The notes under the pieces are model-generated. The model ran no database searches. It had not been told where the DNA came from and saw only the letters and a program-made list of their open reading frames with translations. Of a stretch of 64,000 nucleotides of DNA, positions 52,741-61,293 are shown in pieces. The DNA comes from Methylobacter sp. (GTDB lineage: Bacteria > Pseudomonadota > Gammaproteobacteria > Methylococcales > Methylomonadaceae): contig JAUYMY010000019.1 in the NCBI GenBank assembly GCA_030699385.1, positions 1 through 64,000 on the forward strand, in the 5' to 3' direction. How positions within the stretch are numbered: position 1 is the stretch's first letter; every line of letters starts with the position of its first letter. A program made the position numbers and the translations under genes.

Positions 52741-53604
52741 ATGACACAAGCAAAACCTAACCCACGTATCTTGCTGTTGGTGGATGATGAAATCAACGTA
52801 CTGCACGCGCTTAAGCGCACGTTCAGACCTGATGACTATACCATTCTGACCGCCAACAGCGGCGAAGAGGGATTTGCCTTATTGGCGCAACACGATGTCG
52901 GCGTGATCATTTCCGACCAGCGTATGAGCCAGATGTCGGGCATTGAGTTTTTACATCAAGTTAAAAAGCTGTACCCCAAGGCCTTGCGCATTGTTTTGTC
53001 AGGTTATACCGAGCTTGAATCGGTCACTAGCGCCATCAACGAAGGCGCTATTTATAAATTTTTAACCAAGCCGTGGGATGATGCTTTGCTGCGCGATAAC
53101 GTCCGCAAAGCCTTTCAATATTATGAAATAGCCAAAGAAAATGAGCGTTTAACGAAAGAGCTACAGGCCGTTAATGAACAACTATCCCGGTTCAATCAAA
53201 CACTTGAACAAAAAGTCATCGATAAAACCCGTGAAATTTTACATGGCGTTAAAGTTTTGCAAATTTCCCAGGAAATTCTGGAGCATTTACCGATAGGCAT
53301 TATCGGCATTGATGAACAGAATATGATCGTCGCCTCCAACCGCCGCGCTGAAACCCTGTTTCGCCAACCCTCCAATTCCTATCTAATCGGACTCAACGCC
53401 AATGATGTTTTACCTGCGATACTTTTACAAGCGCTACAACAGCTTCGCTCCAATCATTTAGCACAACTTAAGTTTGGCGTTGTCAGCTTAAGCGAAGGCG
53501 TTTCTATCAATGTATCCATCAGCATGATGGGCGATATGAGCCAATCAAAAGGCACTATCATGATTTTATGCCCCCTTGACTCAACATTAAAATGTCGCTT
53601 TTAA
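52741..53604 (+). CDS. Response regulator, REC-coiled coil-PAS
   Basis: A 287-residue regulator. REC (8-125) has LVDDEINVL, the phosphoacceptor in IISDQRMSQMSG and the LTKPW lysine. A coiled coil at 135-180 (ENERLTKELQAVNEQLSRFN) connects to a PAS-like module (185-285, LPIGIIGIDEQNMIVASNRRAE). There is no DNA-binding or enzymatic domain. It overlaps the HDOD gene by 13 bp and opens a four-gene signalling operon. This receiver architecture is found in HDOD/HD-GYP partner regulators. Confidence 0.88.
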   Translation: MTQAKPNPRILLLVDDEINVLHALKRTFRPDDYTILTANSGEEGFALLAQHDVGVIISDQRMSQMSGIEFLHQVKKLYPKALRIVLSGYTELESVTSAINEGAIYKFLTKPWDDALLRDNVRKAFQYYEIAKENERLTKELQAVNEQLSRFNQTLEQKVIDKTREILHGVKVLQISQEILEHLPIGIIGIDEQNMIVASNRRAETLFRQPSNSYLIGLNANDVLPAILLQALQQLRSNHLAQLKFGVVSLSEGVSINVSISMMGDMSQSKGTIMILCPLDSTLKCRF

Positions 53605-54410
53605 ACGAAAAACTGGCAAATTTAGCCAATTTACCACCGATGCCGATGTTGCTGATGGACGCGCTGCAACAACTCAATGGCAAACAAGATCTGACCACAC
53701 TGGTCGATAAAATCAGCCAAGACCCGTCCATAACGGTGCGCATTTTGCGCGTGGTCAATTCGCCTTTTTACGGAGTGCCCAGAGAAATAGGCTCGCTACG
53801 CGAAGCCATTATTTTGCTGGGTTTTAACCGGATAAGGGACATGCTGACCAGCATCTGCTTGTTAAAAATGCTGCCGACATGGCACAAAGATTTTGATTGC
53901 AACCCATTTTGGCATCACAGTATGGCGGTTGCCGAGTGCGCCCGCTATCTGGCGATTTACGCCGACGAGAACGCCGACCTAGCCTTTACCGCCGGCCTCT
54001 TGCATGACATCGGCGTCATCGTAATTGTGTTGTTGTTCCCAGACGAGTTCAGTCAACTGGTTAAACTATCGCCGCCATTTAATAGCGAAGACGAACGCCA
54101 GCTATTAGGTTTTGATCACATGGCCGCCGGCGGTAGGGCCGCACAACACTGGAATCTGCCCATCGCGATACAAACCGCTATCGAGCAACACACCACTCCG
54201 CCCGGCGTGGATACTGTCAAATCACTCAGCTTATTGATTTACGCGGCCAACCTACTGATTACAAAGGCCGAACAAGCCGATAACACGTCACTGGAAGCAG
54301 ACACGCCACTTTGTGCCGCACTGACCCTACTCAATGTAAGCACTGAACAGGCGCACTATTGCTGCGACAACGGCTGCCGCTTTGCCGACCTGTTTCTGGT
54401 CTTAGCTTAA
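53592..54410 (+). CDS. HDOD-domain signalling protein
   Basis: A 272-residue protein with an HDOD domain from about 15 to 210 (LANLPPMPMLLMDALQQL, INISQDP-like SQDPSITVRILRVVNSPFYG, then AGLLHDIGVIV). Unlike true HD-GYP proteins it lacks the GYP loop, and HDOD proteins generally act as non-catalytic scaffolds. The C-terminus (about 215-272) is a helical extension. It is translated in overlap with the upstream receiver and followed by the hemerythrin kinase after 31 bp. Confidence 0.9.
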   Translation: MSLLNEKLANLANLPPMPMLLMDALQQLNGKQDLTTLVDKISQDPSITVRILRVVNSPFYGVPREIGSLREAIILLGFNRIRDMLTSICLLKMLPTWHKDFDCNPFWHHSMAVAECARYLAIYADENADLAFTAGLLHDIGVIVIVLLFPDEFSQLVKLSPPFNSEDERQLLGFDHMAAGGRAAQHWNLPIAIQTAIEQHTTPPGVDTVKSLSLLIYAANLLITKAEQADNTSLEADTPLCAALTLLNVSTEQAHYCCDNGCRFADLFLVLA

Positions 54411-54441
54411 TCTCCCTGCTTTCAAATTCTCTGTAACCGAC

Positions 54442-56256
54442 ATGGCTATTTTAACGTGGAGCAATCAACTGGCGCTGGGCATAGAGTCCATCGACAGGCA
54501 ACATCGACATCTTATCGACTTGGCAAATCAACTCGATGACGCTATCGCCATCGGCGCTGACCGCAACAGTATTATTACTATTATCAATGACCTGGTCGAT
54601 TATACGGTGTACCACTTTCAGCACGAAGAGCAGTTGATGGAAGCGGCACATTACAATCCGACACTCTATGCCTCACATAAAGCCGTACATCAAGAATTTG
54701 TGACAAAAATGACCGTCATTCAAGATGAAGTTGAAGCCGGCATACACCCGCTTTCTGAAATCATTTCACACGATCTGCTCGGTTATTTGGTCAACTGGCT
54801 TTATCAGCACATTCTCAATACCGATAAAAAAATGGCGCTCAGCTTTATTAACGCAGTTGATGCGGCACAAATCAGCATCGACCCACAAGAACACAATGAT
54901 ATTATGCAGAGCAATCTGTACGCAGCTTTGCGCGAGAGCGAAAGCCGCTTTAAAGAGCTCGCCGAAAATATTTCCGCATTAATCTGGATTACCAACGCCA
55001 ATGAGATGCCGATTTTTTGTAATCAGTTTTGGTTCGCCACTTTTAACTTGCAATTCGACACACTAACCCGCGAACAATGGCTACAGGCCATTCATGTCGA
55101 CGATAGAGAGAAGGTCAGACAAACTTATAAACGCGCCGCTAAACAACGCACTAAAATCAAAATTGAATACCGCCTGCTGAGCGCCGACGGCAAAATCACC
55201 TGGATTTATGAAACCGCCGTGCCGCGCCTACGCAAAAACGGCAGCTTTGCCGGCTTAATGGGCTGCGGCATGGACATTACCTCGCAAAAGCAAGCCGAAA
55301 CGGTACTGGCCCGCAGCAATGTTCAGTTAGAAAGGGAAGTTAAAAAGCGCACCCAACAACTTATCGAGATTAACCAGACGTTGGAGCGTGAAAAAAATCA
55401 GCAATTATTACTGAACAGCCAGCTAAAAGAAGCACAAATGCATCTGCTGCAATCGGAAAAAATGGCCTCTATCGGTCAATTAGCGGCCGGCGTGGCGCAT
55501 GAAATCAATAACCCGATGAGCTATATCAATTCAAACCTGACGGCGTTAAAAAAGTACGTCGATAATTTACTGGCGCTGGTGGCCATTTATGAAAAGGCCG
55601 AAGTGGCCGCTAACGGGTCTGAGTCGTTGGCACAGATCAAAGCCTTTAAGAAACAGATAGACCTGGATTTTCTCAAGACTGATGTACTTGATTTATTAGA
55701 AGAATCTCACGAAGGCGCAACACGGGTAAAGAACATTATCCAAGATCTTAAGGATTTTTCTCACCCCAGTAACGATGATGAATGGCAATGGTCTGATTTA
55801 CATGCCGATATTGAATCGACGCTCAATATCGTTAACAACGAAGTTAAATACAAAGCAGAAATCATCAAAGACTTTGGCGATTTACCCAAAGTCAGATGCT
55901 TACCACAGCAGCTTAACCAAGTATTTATGAATTTACTGATTAATTCGGCACAAGCTATTGAAAAAAATGGCATTATAACCTTACGCACCGGGACGGAAAA
56001 CGATCATGTCTGGATAGACATCAGCGACACCGGTAAAGGCATTTCTATTGAGCATCAAAGCAAAATATTCGACCCCTTCTTTAGCACCAAACCGATAGGT
56101 GAAGGCAGCGGCTTAGGGCTTTCGGTCTCCTATTCCATCATTAAAAAACATCAAGGAGACATACAACTGACCAGCCAACCCGGTCAGGGCAGCACATTTC
56201 GTATCATTCTACCCATCGCCGGAGCGGTCATTGACCCTATACAAGAGCCCGCCTAA
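54442..56256 (+). CDS. Hemerythrin-PAS-histidine kinase
   Basis: A 604-residue cytoplasmic kinase with no membrane helix. Residues 1-135 form a bacteriohemerythrin with the di-iron ligands in DRQHRHLIDL, HFQHEEQLM and HILNTDKKM/SHKAVHQEF, so it can bind oxygen. A PAS domain follows at 165-285 (LAENISALIWITNANEM), then a coiled coil. The kinase has its phospho-His in AAGVAHEINNPMSYINSNL (about 355) and ATPase boxes (NQVFMNLLINSAQAIEKNG, DTGKGI, GSGLGLSV). Oxygen-dependent signalling to the adjacent HD-GYP regulator is a reasonable inference. Confidence 0.92.
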   Translation: MAILTWSNQLALGIESIDRQHRHLIDLANQLDDAIAIGADRNSIITIINDLVDYTVYHFQHEEQLMEAAHYNPTLYASHKAVHQEFVTKMTVIQDEVEAGIHPLSEIISHDLLGYLVNWLYQHILNTDKKMALSFINAVDAAQISIDPQEHNDIMQSNLYAALRESESRFKELAENISALIWITNANEMPIFCNQFWFATFNLQFDTLTREQWLQAIHVDDREKVRQTYKRAAKQRTKIKIEYRLLSADGKITWIYETAVPRLRKNGSFAGLMGCGMDITSQKQAETVLARSNVQLEREVKKRTQQLIEINQTLEREKNQQLLLNSQLKEAQMHLLQSEKMASIGQLAAGVAHEINNPMSYINSNLTALKKYVDNLLALVAIYEKAEVAANGSESLAQIKAFKKQIDLDFLKTDVLDLLEESHEGATRVKNIIQDLKDFSHPSNDDEWQWSDLHADIESTLNIVNNEVKYKAEIIKDFGDLPKVRCLPQQLNQVFMNLLINSAQAIEKNGIITLRTGTENDHVWIDISDTGKGISIEHQSKIFDPFFSTKPIGEGSGLGLSVSYSIIKKHQGDIQLTSQPGQGSTFRIILPIAGAVIDPIQEPA

Positions 56257-56280
56257 CAGCAAAAAAAACCAGGAATTACC

Positions 56281-57669
56281 ATGTTAAGCACCGAATTAAC
56301 GGACATCAGCGATAACAAATCGGTCACTCTATTGTTTGTTGACGATGAAGCCAACGTGCTGAAAGCCTTACGCCGTTTGTTTCATAATGAACCTTACAAT
56401 GCCCTGTTCGCTGCCAGTGGCGCCGAAGGTTTGGAGATATTGCAGCACACTGTCGTTGACCTGGTTATTTCCGACATGCGTATGCCGGAAATGAACGGTG
56501 CGGAATTTTTAACCGAAGTGTTCACACAATGGCCGGAAACCGTCCGTATTTTGTTGACCGGCTATGCCGACTTTCAATCCACCATTGATGCGGTCAACAA
56601 AGGACGTATTTACAATTATTGCAATAAACCCTGGAATGATGACGAACTGAAATTATTAGTGCGCAATGCCGTCGAACAAAAGCATCTGCGCGAAGAGCGC
56701 GATCGTTTATCTAACATTGTTCGCCTGCAAAATGAGGAATTAAAAGAACTCAACGAAAGCCTGGAAGAAAAAGTCGAAATACGCACCCAGCAACTCAAAA
56801 AAGCCATGCAGGAACTGAATCTGGCGCATGATGACCTAACCAATCAATACGTTAGCTCAATCAAGGCGTTTTCGCGCATCATTGAAATGCGCCCCGGCAT
56901 AAAAAGCGGACATTCAAAATATATCGCTGAAAATGCGGTGCTGGTTGCGCGCGAACTGAATGTCAATGCCGAAGATAAAAAAGCCATTCTCTATGCCGGC
57001 TTGCTCACACAAATCGGCAAAATGAGCTTACCGGATGCCCTGCTGAAAGAACCCTATCACTCAATACCGCTGCTCGACAAAAGCCGTTATTTAAATCACG
57101 CCGTAGAAGGCGAACTCCTGTTAAATGGCTTGACGCAGCTAAAAACCGCCTCTGTTCTAATCCGCCATCAATACGAACGCTATGACGGTTCGGGCTTTCC
57201 CGATGGACTGGCGAGAAAAAACATCCCCTTAGGTTCGCGTATTATCAGTGTGGTCAGAGACTATATCAGTTACCTTGACGGCTCGATAACCGGCGAAGTC
57301 ATGACCGATAAAGTCGCCATCGCCCAATTAATAGAACGCCGGGAAAGTTATTACGATCCCGAGGTTATCGATGCTTTCATTAAGGCGATTAAAATAGACA
57401 TAGCGCCCGTGGAAGCAGAGCCAGTCGTCAAAAAATCCTGGAAGAACAGCAGATTGCTGACGGAATCGCAAAGCACGTCGATTAGTAATCCTATCGTTGA
57501 AATCTCATGGCTGCAATTAAAAATCGGCATGGAATTAGAAAGCGTTTATTTTGATAATAAAATTTACGTTAGAAATTGTATTGCCGATGAAAAAGTCATT
57601 GGCGTCATTAACGCCTTAAGACAAAACACCGGCAAAAATCCTACTATTAGAATCCGTAAGAGCAAATAA
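56281..57669 (+). CDS. Response regulator REC-HD-GYP with tail domain
   Basis: A 462-residue regulator. REC (15-130) has LFVDDEANVL, the phosphoacceptor in VISDMRMPEMNG and NKPW. A coiled coil follows at 145-185. The HD-GYP domain spans 195-365, with HQYERYDGSGFPDGL as the GYP part. The H-D pair is unclear: the segment AILYAGLLTQIGKMSLPD has TQIGKM where HDIGK is expected, so catalysis may be lost. The last 79 residues share SWKNSRLL, GMELESVY and NTG with the regulator at 36683. It is the last gene of the operon. Confidence 0.88.
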   Translation: MLSTELTDISDNKSVTLLFVDDEANVLKALRRLFHNEPYNALFAASGAEGLEILQHTVVDLVISDMRMPEMNGAEFLTEVFTQWPETVRILLTGYADFQSTIDAVNKGRIYNYCNKPWNDDELKLLVRNAVEQKHLREERDRLSNIVRLQNEELKELNESLEEKVEIRTQQLKKAMQELNLAHDDLTNQYVSSIKAFSRIIEMRPGIKSGHSKYIAENAVLVARELNVNAEDKKAILYAGLLTQIGKMSLPDALLKEPYHSIPLLDKSRYLNHAVEGELLLNGLTQLKTASVLIRHQYERYDGSGFPDGLARKNIPLGSRIISVVRDYISYLDGSITGEVMTDKVAIAQLIERRESYYDPEVIDAFIKAIKIDIAPVEAEPVVKKSWKNSRLLTESQSTSISNPIVEISWLQLKIGMELESVYFDNKIYVRNCIADEKVIGVINALRQNTGKNPTIRIRKSK

Positions 57670-57685
57670 GATTTCCTGAACAGAA

Positions 57686-57715
57686 CAGACCAGACCAGAC
57701 CAGACCAGACCAGAC
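57686..57715. repeat. (CAGAC)6 tandem repeat
   Basis: Six exact pentanucleotide units begin 16 bp after the HD-GYP stop codon. It is outside coding sequence; length may vary by slippage. Confidence 0.9.
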
Positions 57716-57722
57716 CAAAAAT

Positions 57723-57783
57723 TGTCGACGAAAGGCACGAAAAACACGAAATTTTCGTGATTTTCGTGATTTTCGTGGACTTT
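57723..57783. repeat. CACGAAA inverted repeat, family C, copy 3
   Basis: GTCGACGAAAGGCACGAAAA to TTTTCGTGATTTTCGTGGAC form a long imperfect stem. It is followed by TTTATTTTTTACATA as in copy 2 at 38091, and the shared text then continues through AAGGGAT and TATTTCCCGGAAAT (57809-57829). It may serve as terminator for the operon and for the convergent dac gene. Confidence 0.75.
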
Positions 57784-57833
57784 ATTTTTTACATATCATG
57801 ATCATTAAGGGATGTTATTTCCCGGAAATCGCC

Positions 57834-58943
57834 TTACTTTGTGGTTTTGTGTGTAGTCTTTGTTTTCTTGCTGGTCTTGATGACGGTTTTCGGCTTGTGA
57901 TAATTGGTGCTTTTAACCTGTTTTTTATGGCTACTCTTGGTTTTGGTAACGCTCTTTTTTAAAGACTTGTTATTAACGGACTTGTGCTTATTTTTAGCGC
58001 TAGCAGTCTGTTTACGCATAGCCTTATTAATGTGCGTCGAAACCGACCGTGGCTGCGCAACCGCGCCATTACCGCAATCTAGCTGGTAGGGTGGCAGACC
58101 GGCTGATCTTATCGCCATCGTATTAATATTTCTTGTTGGATTATCGGCTTGAGCAAAACTGGCATCCATTTTTTGCCTCATCAACTGATAACGCTCTTGG
58201 CTGGTGGTGCCGCCCATGACGACGCCGATTAAATGCCGACCATTTTGATGGGCCGCACCGATCAGATTAAAGCCAGAACCGCAGGTAAAACCGGTTTTCA
58301 TGCCTTCGGCGCCGGGATAATTGGCGGTAAACTTGTTGATACCGCGGAGTTCCGTGCCTTTGTAATTAAAGCTGTGCGCCGCAAAATAGTGATAATACTC
58401 GGGGAAATGGTGTCGTGTTTTTAACGCCAGCACCGCCATATCTCTGGACGTGGTCACTTGCAGATTATGAGGCAGACCGGTCGCATTCATAAATTGGCTG
58501 TTGTACATGCCCAATGAATGCGCTTTTGCCGTCATATTGGCCGCAAAATTACTCTCCGTATTACCCAGATGTTCGGCCAGCACCACAGACGCATCATTGG
58601 CAGAGCGGGTAATAATCGCCAAAATCGCATCCTCGACGGTTAAGCGCTCGCCGCGTCTTAAGCCCAGTTTACTATTCGGTTGTTGTGACGCATGAGTGGA
58701 TGCGATTAAGCTGTCATAAAGACTAATTCGACCTGATCTAAGCGCGTCAAAGGTCATATACAACGTCATCAATTTGGTCAGCGAAGCCGGATACCATGAC
58801 TGAGTGGCATCGACTTCATGCAAGATATTGCCGTTATCGGCATCGATAATAATAGCGGTATGCCGCGCACCATAGCTAACTTCAGATAAAGCAAACAGCC
58901 ATAAAACATTTAAAACAAGTAACGCGAACTTAACTTTGGTCAT
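57834..58943 (-). CDS. D-alanyl-D-alanine carboxypeptidase (penicillin-binding, S11)
   Basis: Periplasmic serine DD-peptidase of the S11 family. The 369 residues begin with a signal peptide (to about SYGAR). The serine-lysine motif is in ASLTKLMTLYMTF, SxN is in SANDAS, and KTG in EGMKTGFTCGSGFN. After about residue 285 follows a strongly basic Lys/Ser/Thr tail of about 70 residues, unlike DacA's membrane-anchoring helix. That tail may bind the negatively charged envelope or nucleic acid. It converges with the signalling operon. Confidence 0.92.
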   Translation of the reverse strand: MTKVKFALLVLNVLWLFALSEVSYGARHTAIIIDADNGNILHEVDATQSWYPASLTKLMTLYMTFDALRSGRISLYDSLIASTHASQQPNSKLGLRRGERLTVEDAILAIITRSANDASVVLAEHLGNTESNFAANMTAKAHSLGMYNSQFMNATGLPHNLQVTTSRDMAVLALKTRHHFPEYYHYFAAHSFNYKGTELRGINKFTANYPGAEGMKTGFTCGSGFNLIGAAHQNGRHLIGVVMGGTTSQERYQLMRQKMDASFAQADNPTRNINTMAIRSAGLPPYQLDCGNGAVAQPRSVSTHINKAMRKQTASAKNKHKSVNNKSLKKSVTKTKSSHKKQVKSTNYHKPKTVIKTSKKTKTTHKTTK

Positions 58944-59103
58944 TTAAAAACAGATCTCTAATTGGACAACCTAAAATACGCATCTGGCGACGGCCATGCC
59001 AAATCTATTTCAGGGATAATATTAGCCGCCGACCGCAGGTGGCAACTTGTAAGTTGAAAAATTATAGATTAAAAACCGCGATAATTATAATCACGAAAGG
59101 GAA

Positions 59104-59139
59104 TTAAAAAACGCAACCGATAAATGCTGCGTTTTTTAA
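59104..59139 (-). terminator. Bidirectional-type terminator
   Basis: Perfect 12-bp arms TTAAAAAACGCA (59104-59115) and TGCGTTTTTTAA (59128-59139). On the minus strand it lies 22 bp after the lipoprotein stop. The stem itself carries the T-run, so it could also stop plus-strand transcripts. Confidence 0.75.
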
Positions 59140-59161
59140 GCTTATAGCAGACCAGTTAAGC

Positions 59162-59878
59162 TTACTGATGGATGACATTATCCACCGTTAACGTTTTATC
59201 AACTCGGGTGTTTTGTTCCGCTTGTATTTGAACGGTTTGTTGAATTTTCCCTAAACGCCAATACCAAAAAATCAGCGGATAACTTCCGGGCTCAAGATAC
59301 TCAAATTGATAATTATCGCCACTCGCCACCCGTTTTGTCAGCATGTTTTTTTGGGCGAATAAGACCGTTTTTAACGCGTCATTATCTTCTGACAACAGCT
59401 CCAAATCGCCCTCCAGCTCAATTTTATAGCTCGCTACAGCGCCCGCCGCCAAACTGGGGAATGTTTGAATTTTGTCGCCTGTTGACGGACTTTCAGCCAC
59501 GAAAAAATGTTGGCTTTGCGGGGTGTTATTGCGCAGTTGCAGGGTGTCGCCTACGGCTAAAGCAATGGATTTTAACGACATTCCGCCAGCAGTCGCGGTC
59601 AATTGATGTTGCTGGGGCGTCAAGTTCGCTTGAATGAGGCCGACATAAAGTTCATCCAGTTTGGCGTAATTGACCATATCATTGTTATATTTAACCCCGG
59701 TCGCCTTCATTTCGCCGTACATGGAATTGGAACCGGTATCGTTTTCCAGCTTTCGGTTAAACTCAGAATGGGAATCAGCGGACAACACGCCGTACACCGC
59801 GCCTTTTCCGGGCATAACCTGAGGCGCATGAGCACAGGCGGAAACAATAAGGACAGTCAATAACAATAAATAGTTCAT
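59162..59878 (-). CDS. Hypothetical lipoprotein, partner of a cupredoxin
   Basis: A 238-residue lipoprotein (lipobox VSAC at about residue 15). The central region (about 95-150) looks like a cupredoxin-type sandwich (SIALAVGDTLQLRNNTPQSQ, HFFVAES) but lacks the Cys-His-Met copper set. A C-terminal beta domain follows (EYLEPGSYPLIFWYWRLGKI), with a Pro-Gly-x-Tyr strand as in regulatory transthyretin-like folds. Its ATG overlaps the cupredoxin stop by 4 bp, so the two are produced together. Function unknown. Confidence 0.65.
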   Translation of the reverse strand: MNYLLLLTVLIVSACAHAPQVMPGKGAVYGVLSADSHSEFNRKLENDTGSNSMYGEMKATGVKYNNDMVNYAKLDELYVGLIQANLTPQQHQLTATAGGMSLKSIALAVGDTLQLRNNTPQSQHFFVAESPSTGDKIQTFPSLAAGAVASYKIELEGDLELLSEDNDALKTVLFAQKNMLTKRVASGDNYQFEYLEPGSYPLIFWYWRLGKIQQTVQIQAEQNTRVDKTLTVDNVIHQ

Positions 59879-60468
59879 TTTTTTACAATTTTTAACGTCA
59901 GGTTGTTAACAGCGGTTTTACCAACGGCCAACTTGATTGGTTCGGCCTTATAACGCAAATGCAAAACAACGGCATGTAAAGTCCAATGACCTTCCGGTAC
60001 ATTGTCGATTAAAAAATCGCCGGGGCGGTCTAAAACCTGATAATGACGATTAGGCAAAACGATAACCTTGCCTTCCATATTCTTATGCACCGAGCAGTAA
60101 TAATTAATAATCCCTGTGTTTTTAAAGACCTGTTCCAGTTTGGAGCCTTTTTCACCCAAACCTAAATCAAAGCTGGTCAATGGACTTAATGAAAAAATGT
60201 TATGGTCTATTTCCTTGCTTTCATCATTGCTCCATTGCACGGTATCCCCGGCGGTGATAACCGTTAGCGGCCCATGAAACTCAGTGTCTTTTTGTGCGAC
60301 CACTTGTATTTTTTGAGCCTGATTAGGCCGGCTGGTATTTTCTGCCTCCAGATAAACAATCACCTGTTTAACCGCTGCAGGCGCCTCAATATGTCCGGCA
60401 ATAGATTGCGCTGCAAGCGGTGGCAAGGCTAAGAAATAAATCAAACCAGTCAATAAAGTTTTTTTCAT
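59875..60468 (-). CDS. Exported cupredoxin-like (plastocyanin/azurin) protein
   Basis: A 197-residue secreted protein with signal peptide to about PLAAQS. A cupredoxin fold covers about 35-140 with likely type-1 copper ligands: His in EIDHNIFSLS, Cys, His and Met in NYYCSVHKNMEGKVIV. The rest (about 140-197) is a beta-type domain (GDFLIDNVPEGHWTLHAVVL). Similar proteins are annotated methylamine utilisation or plastocyanin-like; electron transfer or copper handling is inferred. The following gene is a coupled lipoprotein. Confidence 0.85.
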   Translation of the reverse strand: MKKTLLTGLIYFLALPPLAAQSIAGHIEAPAAVKQVIVYLEAENTSRPNQAQKIQVVAQKDTEFHGPLTVITAGDTVQWSNDESKEIDHNIFSLSPLTSFDLGLGEKGSKLEQVFKNTGIINYYCSVHKNMEGKVIVLPNRHYQVLDRPGDFLIDNVPEGHWTLHAVVLHLRYKAEPIKLAVGKTAVNNLTLKIVKK

Positions 60469-60547
60469 CTTAATGTATTTATTTCGGTGGTTTCAGTTTA
60501 ATGGGAATTGTATATTGGCAGAAAACGTAATCCAACACGGGTAATAT

Positions 60548-60953
60548 CTAGCTTTGATTGTCAAAAGGGTTCAAGATTCTTATATTGGTTTCTGTAAAAT
60601 CTTTAACATTACGAGTTACCAGCACTTTGCTATGAATATAGGCAGTTGCCGCAATCAAACCATCCGCCTGACTGCGAGCAATACCACGACATCGCAACTC
60701 TGCTCTTACTTTTCCGCAATAATTAGCGATTTCACAACTAACTGGCAACACGTCACAAGACTGATTTAATAGTTTTTTTAAACCATGCCAACTTTTTAAC
60801 CGCTTGCTTTGCTTCCAATCCAAAAATAATCTCTTCTACTGAAATTGTACTCAAACAAAGACTATCCTGCTCAGCAAACCATAACTGCACGGACAAACAA
60901 GGCTTAGGTTTCATGATTTCGCTGATAATATTGGTATCACAGAGAAAGCTCAT
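60548..60953 (-). pseudogene. VapC (PIN domain) toxin split by a frameshift
   Basis: The N-terminal part (MSFLCDTNIISEIMKPKPC to GLEAKQAVKKLAWFKK, with the first catalytic Asp) and the C-terminal part (CEIANYCGKVRAELRCRG, QADGLIAATAYIH, NPF) are each open but in different frames. They join at a run of seven A residues on the minus strand (60779-60773). Removing one A restores a single frame of about 134 codons. Either it is a pseudogene, or the run allows slippage during transcription or translation. The antitoxin overlaps the start by 4 bp. Confidence 0.8.
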
Positions 60954-61189
60954 AAATCCTCATTCAAAAATGGATTTATTCTATCATCTCGATTAGGACA
61001 CTCCATTTGAACAGGCTCTAGCTCATTAATAGCCGCTAATTCGACTAACATGGCTTTAAAACCAGACTCGTTCCTAGTGGCTTGGGGTTCTAATGGCAAA
61101 ATAATAACTTCGGCCTTGCTATGCTTCAATTCGGCAGGAATGGGAATAAAGTCGGGCAAATCATCATAAATTTGACGTATAAAGTGCAT
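60950..61189 (-). CDS. Antitoxin of the split VapC
   Basis: A 79-residue protein beginning MHFIRQIYDDLPDFIPIPAE, then a beta segment (KAEVIILPLEPQATRNES) and an acidic tail with a MECPNRDDRINPF motif. The start chosen has AGGAATAACATC ahead of it; the frame extends 24 codons upstream without a site. Its stop overlaps the toxin ATG as ATGA, as in typical vapBC pairs. It may still be expressed even though the toxin is frameshifted. Confidence 0.78.
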   Translation of the reverse strand: MHFIRQIYDDLPDFIPIPAELKHSKAEVIILPLEPQATRNESGFKAMLVELAAINELEPVQMECPNRDDRINPFLNEDL

Positions 61190-61293
61190 GATGTTATTCC
61201 TTTTTGTAAAAACGCAAAAGTGCATAGATTGAAAGGGGAATTGCGAACCCCACAAAAACACACGTTAATCTTAAACTCATTAAAGAAACTCTT

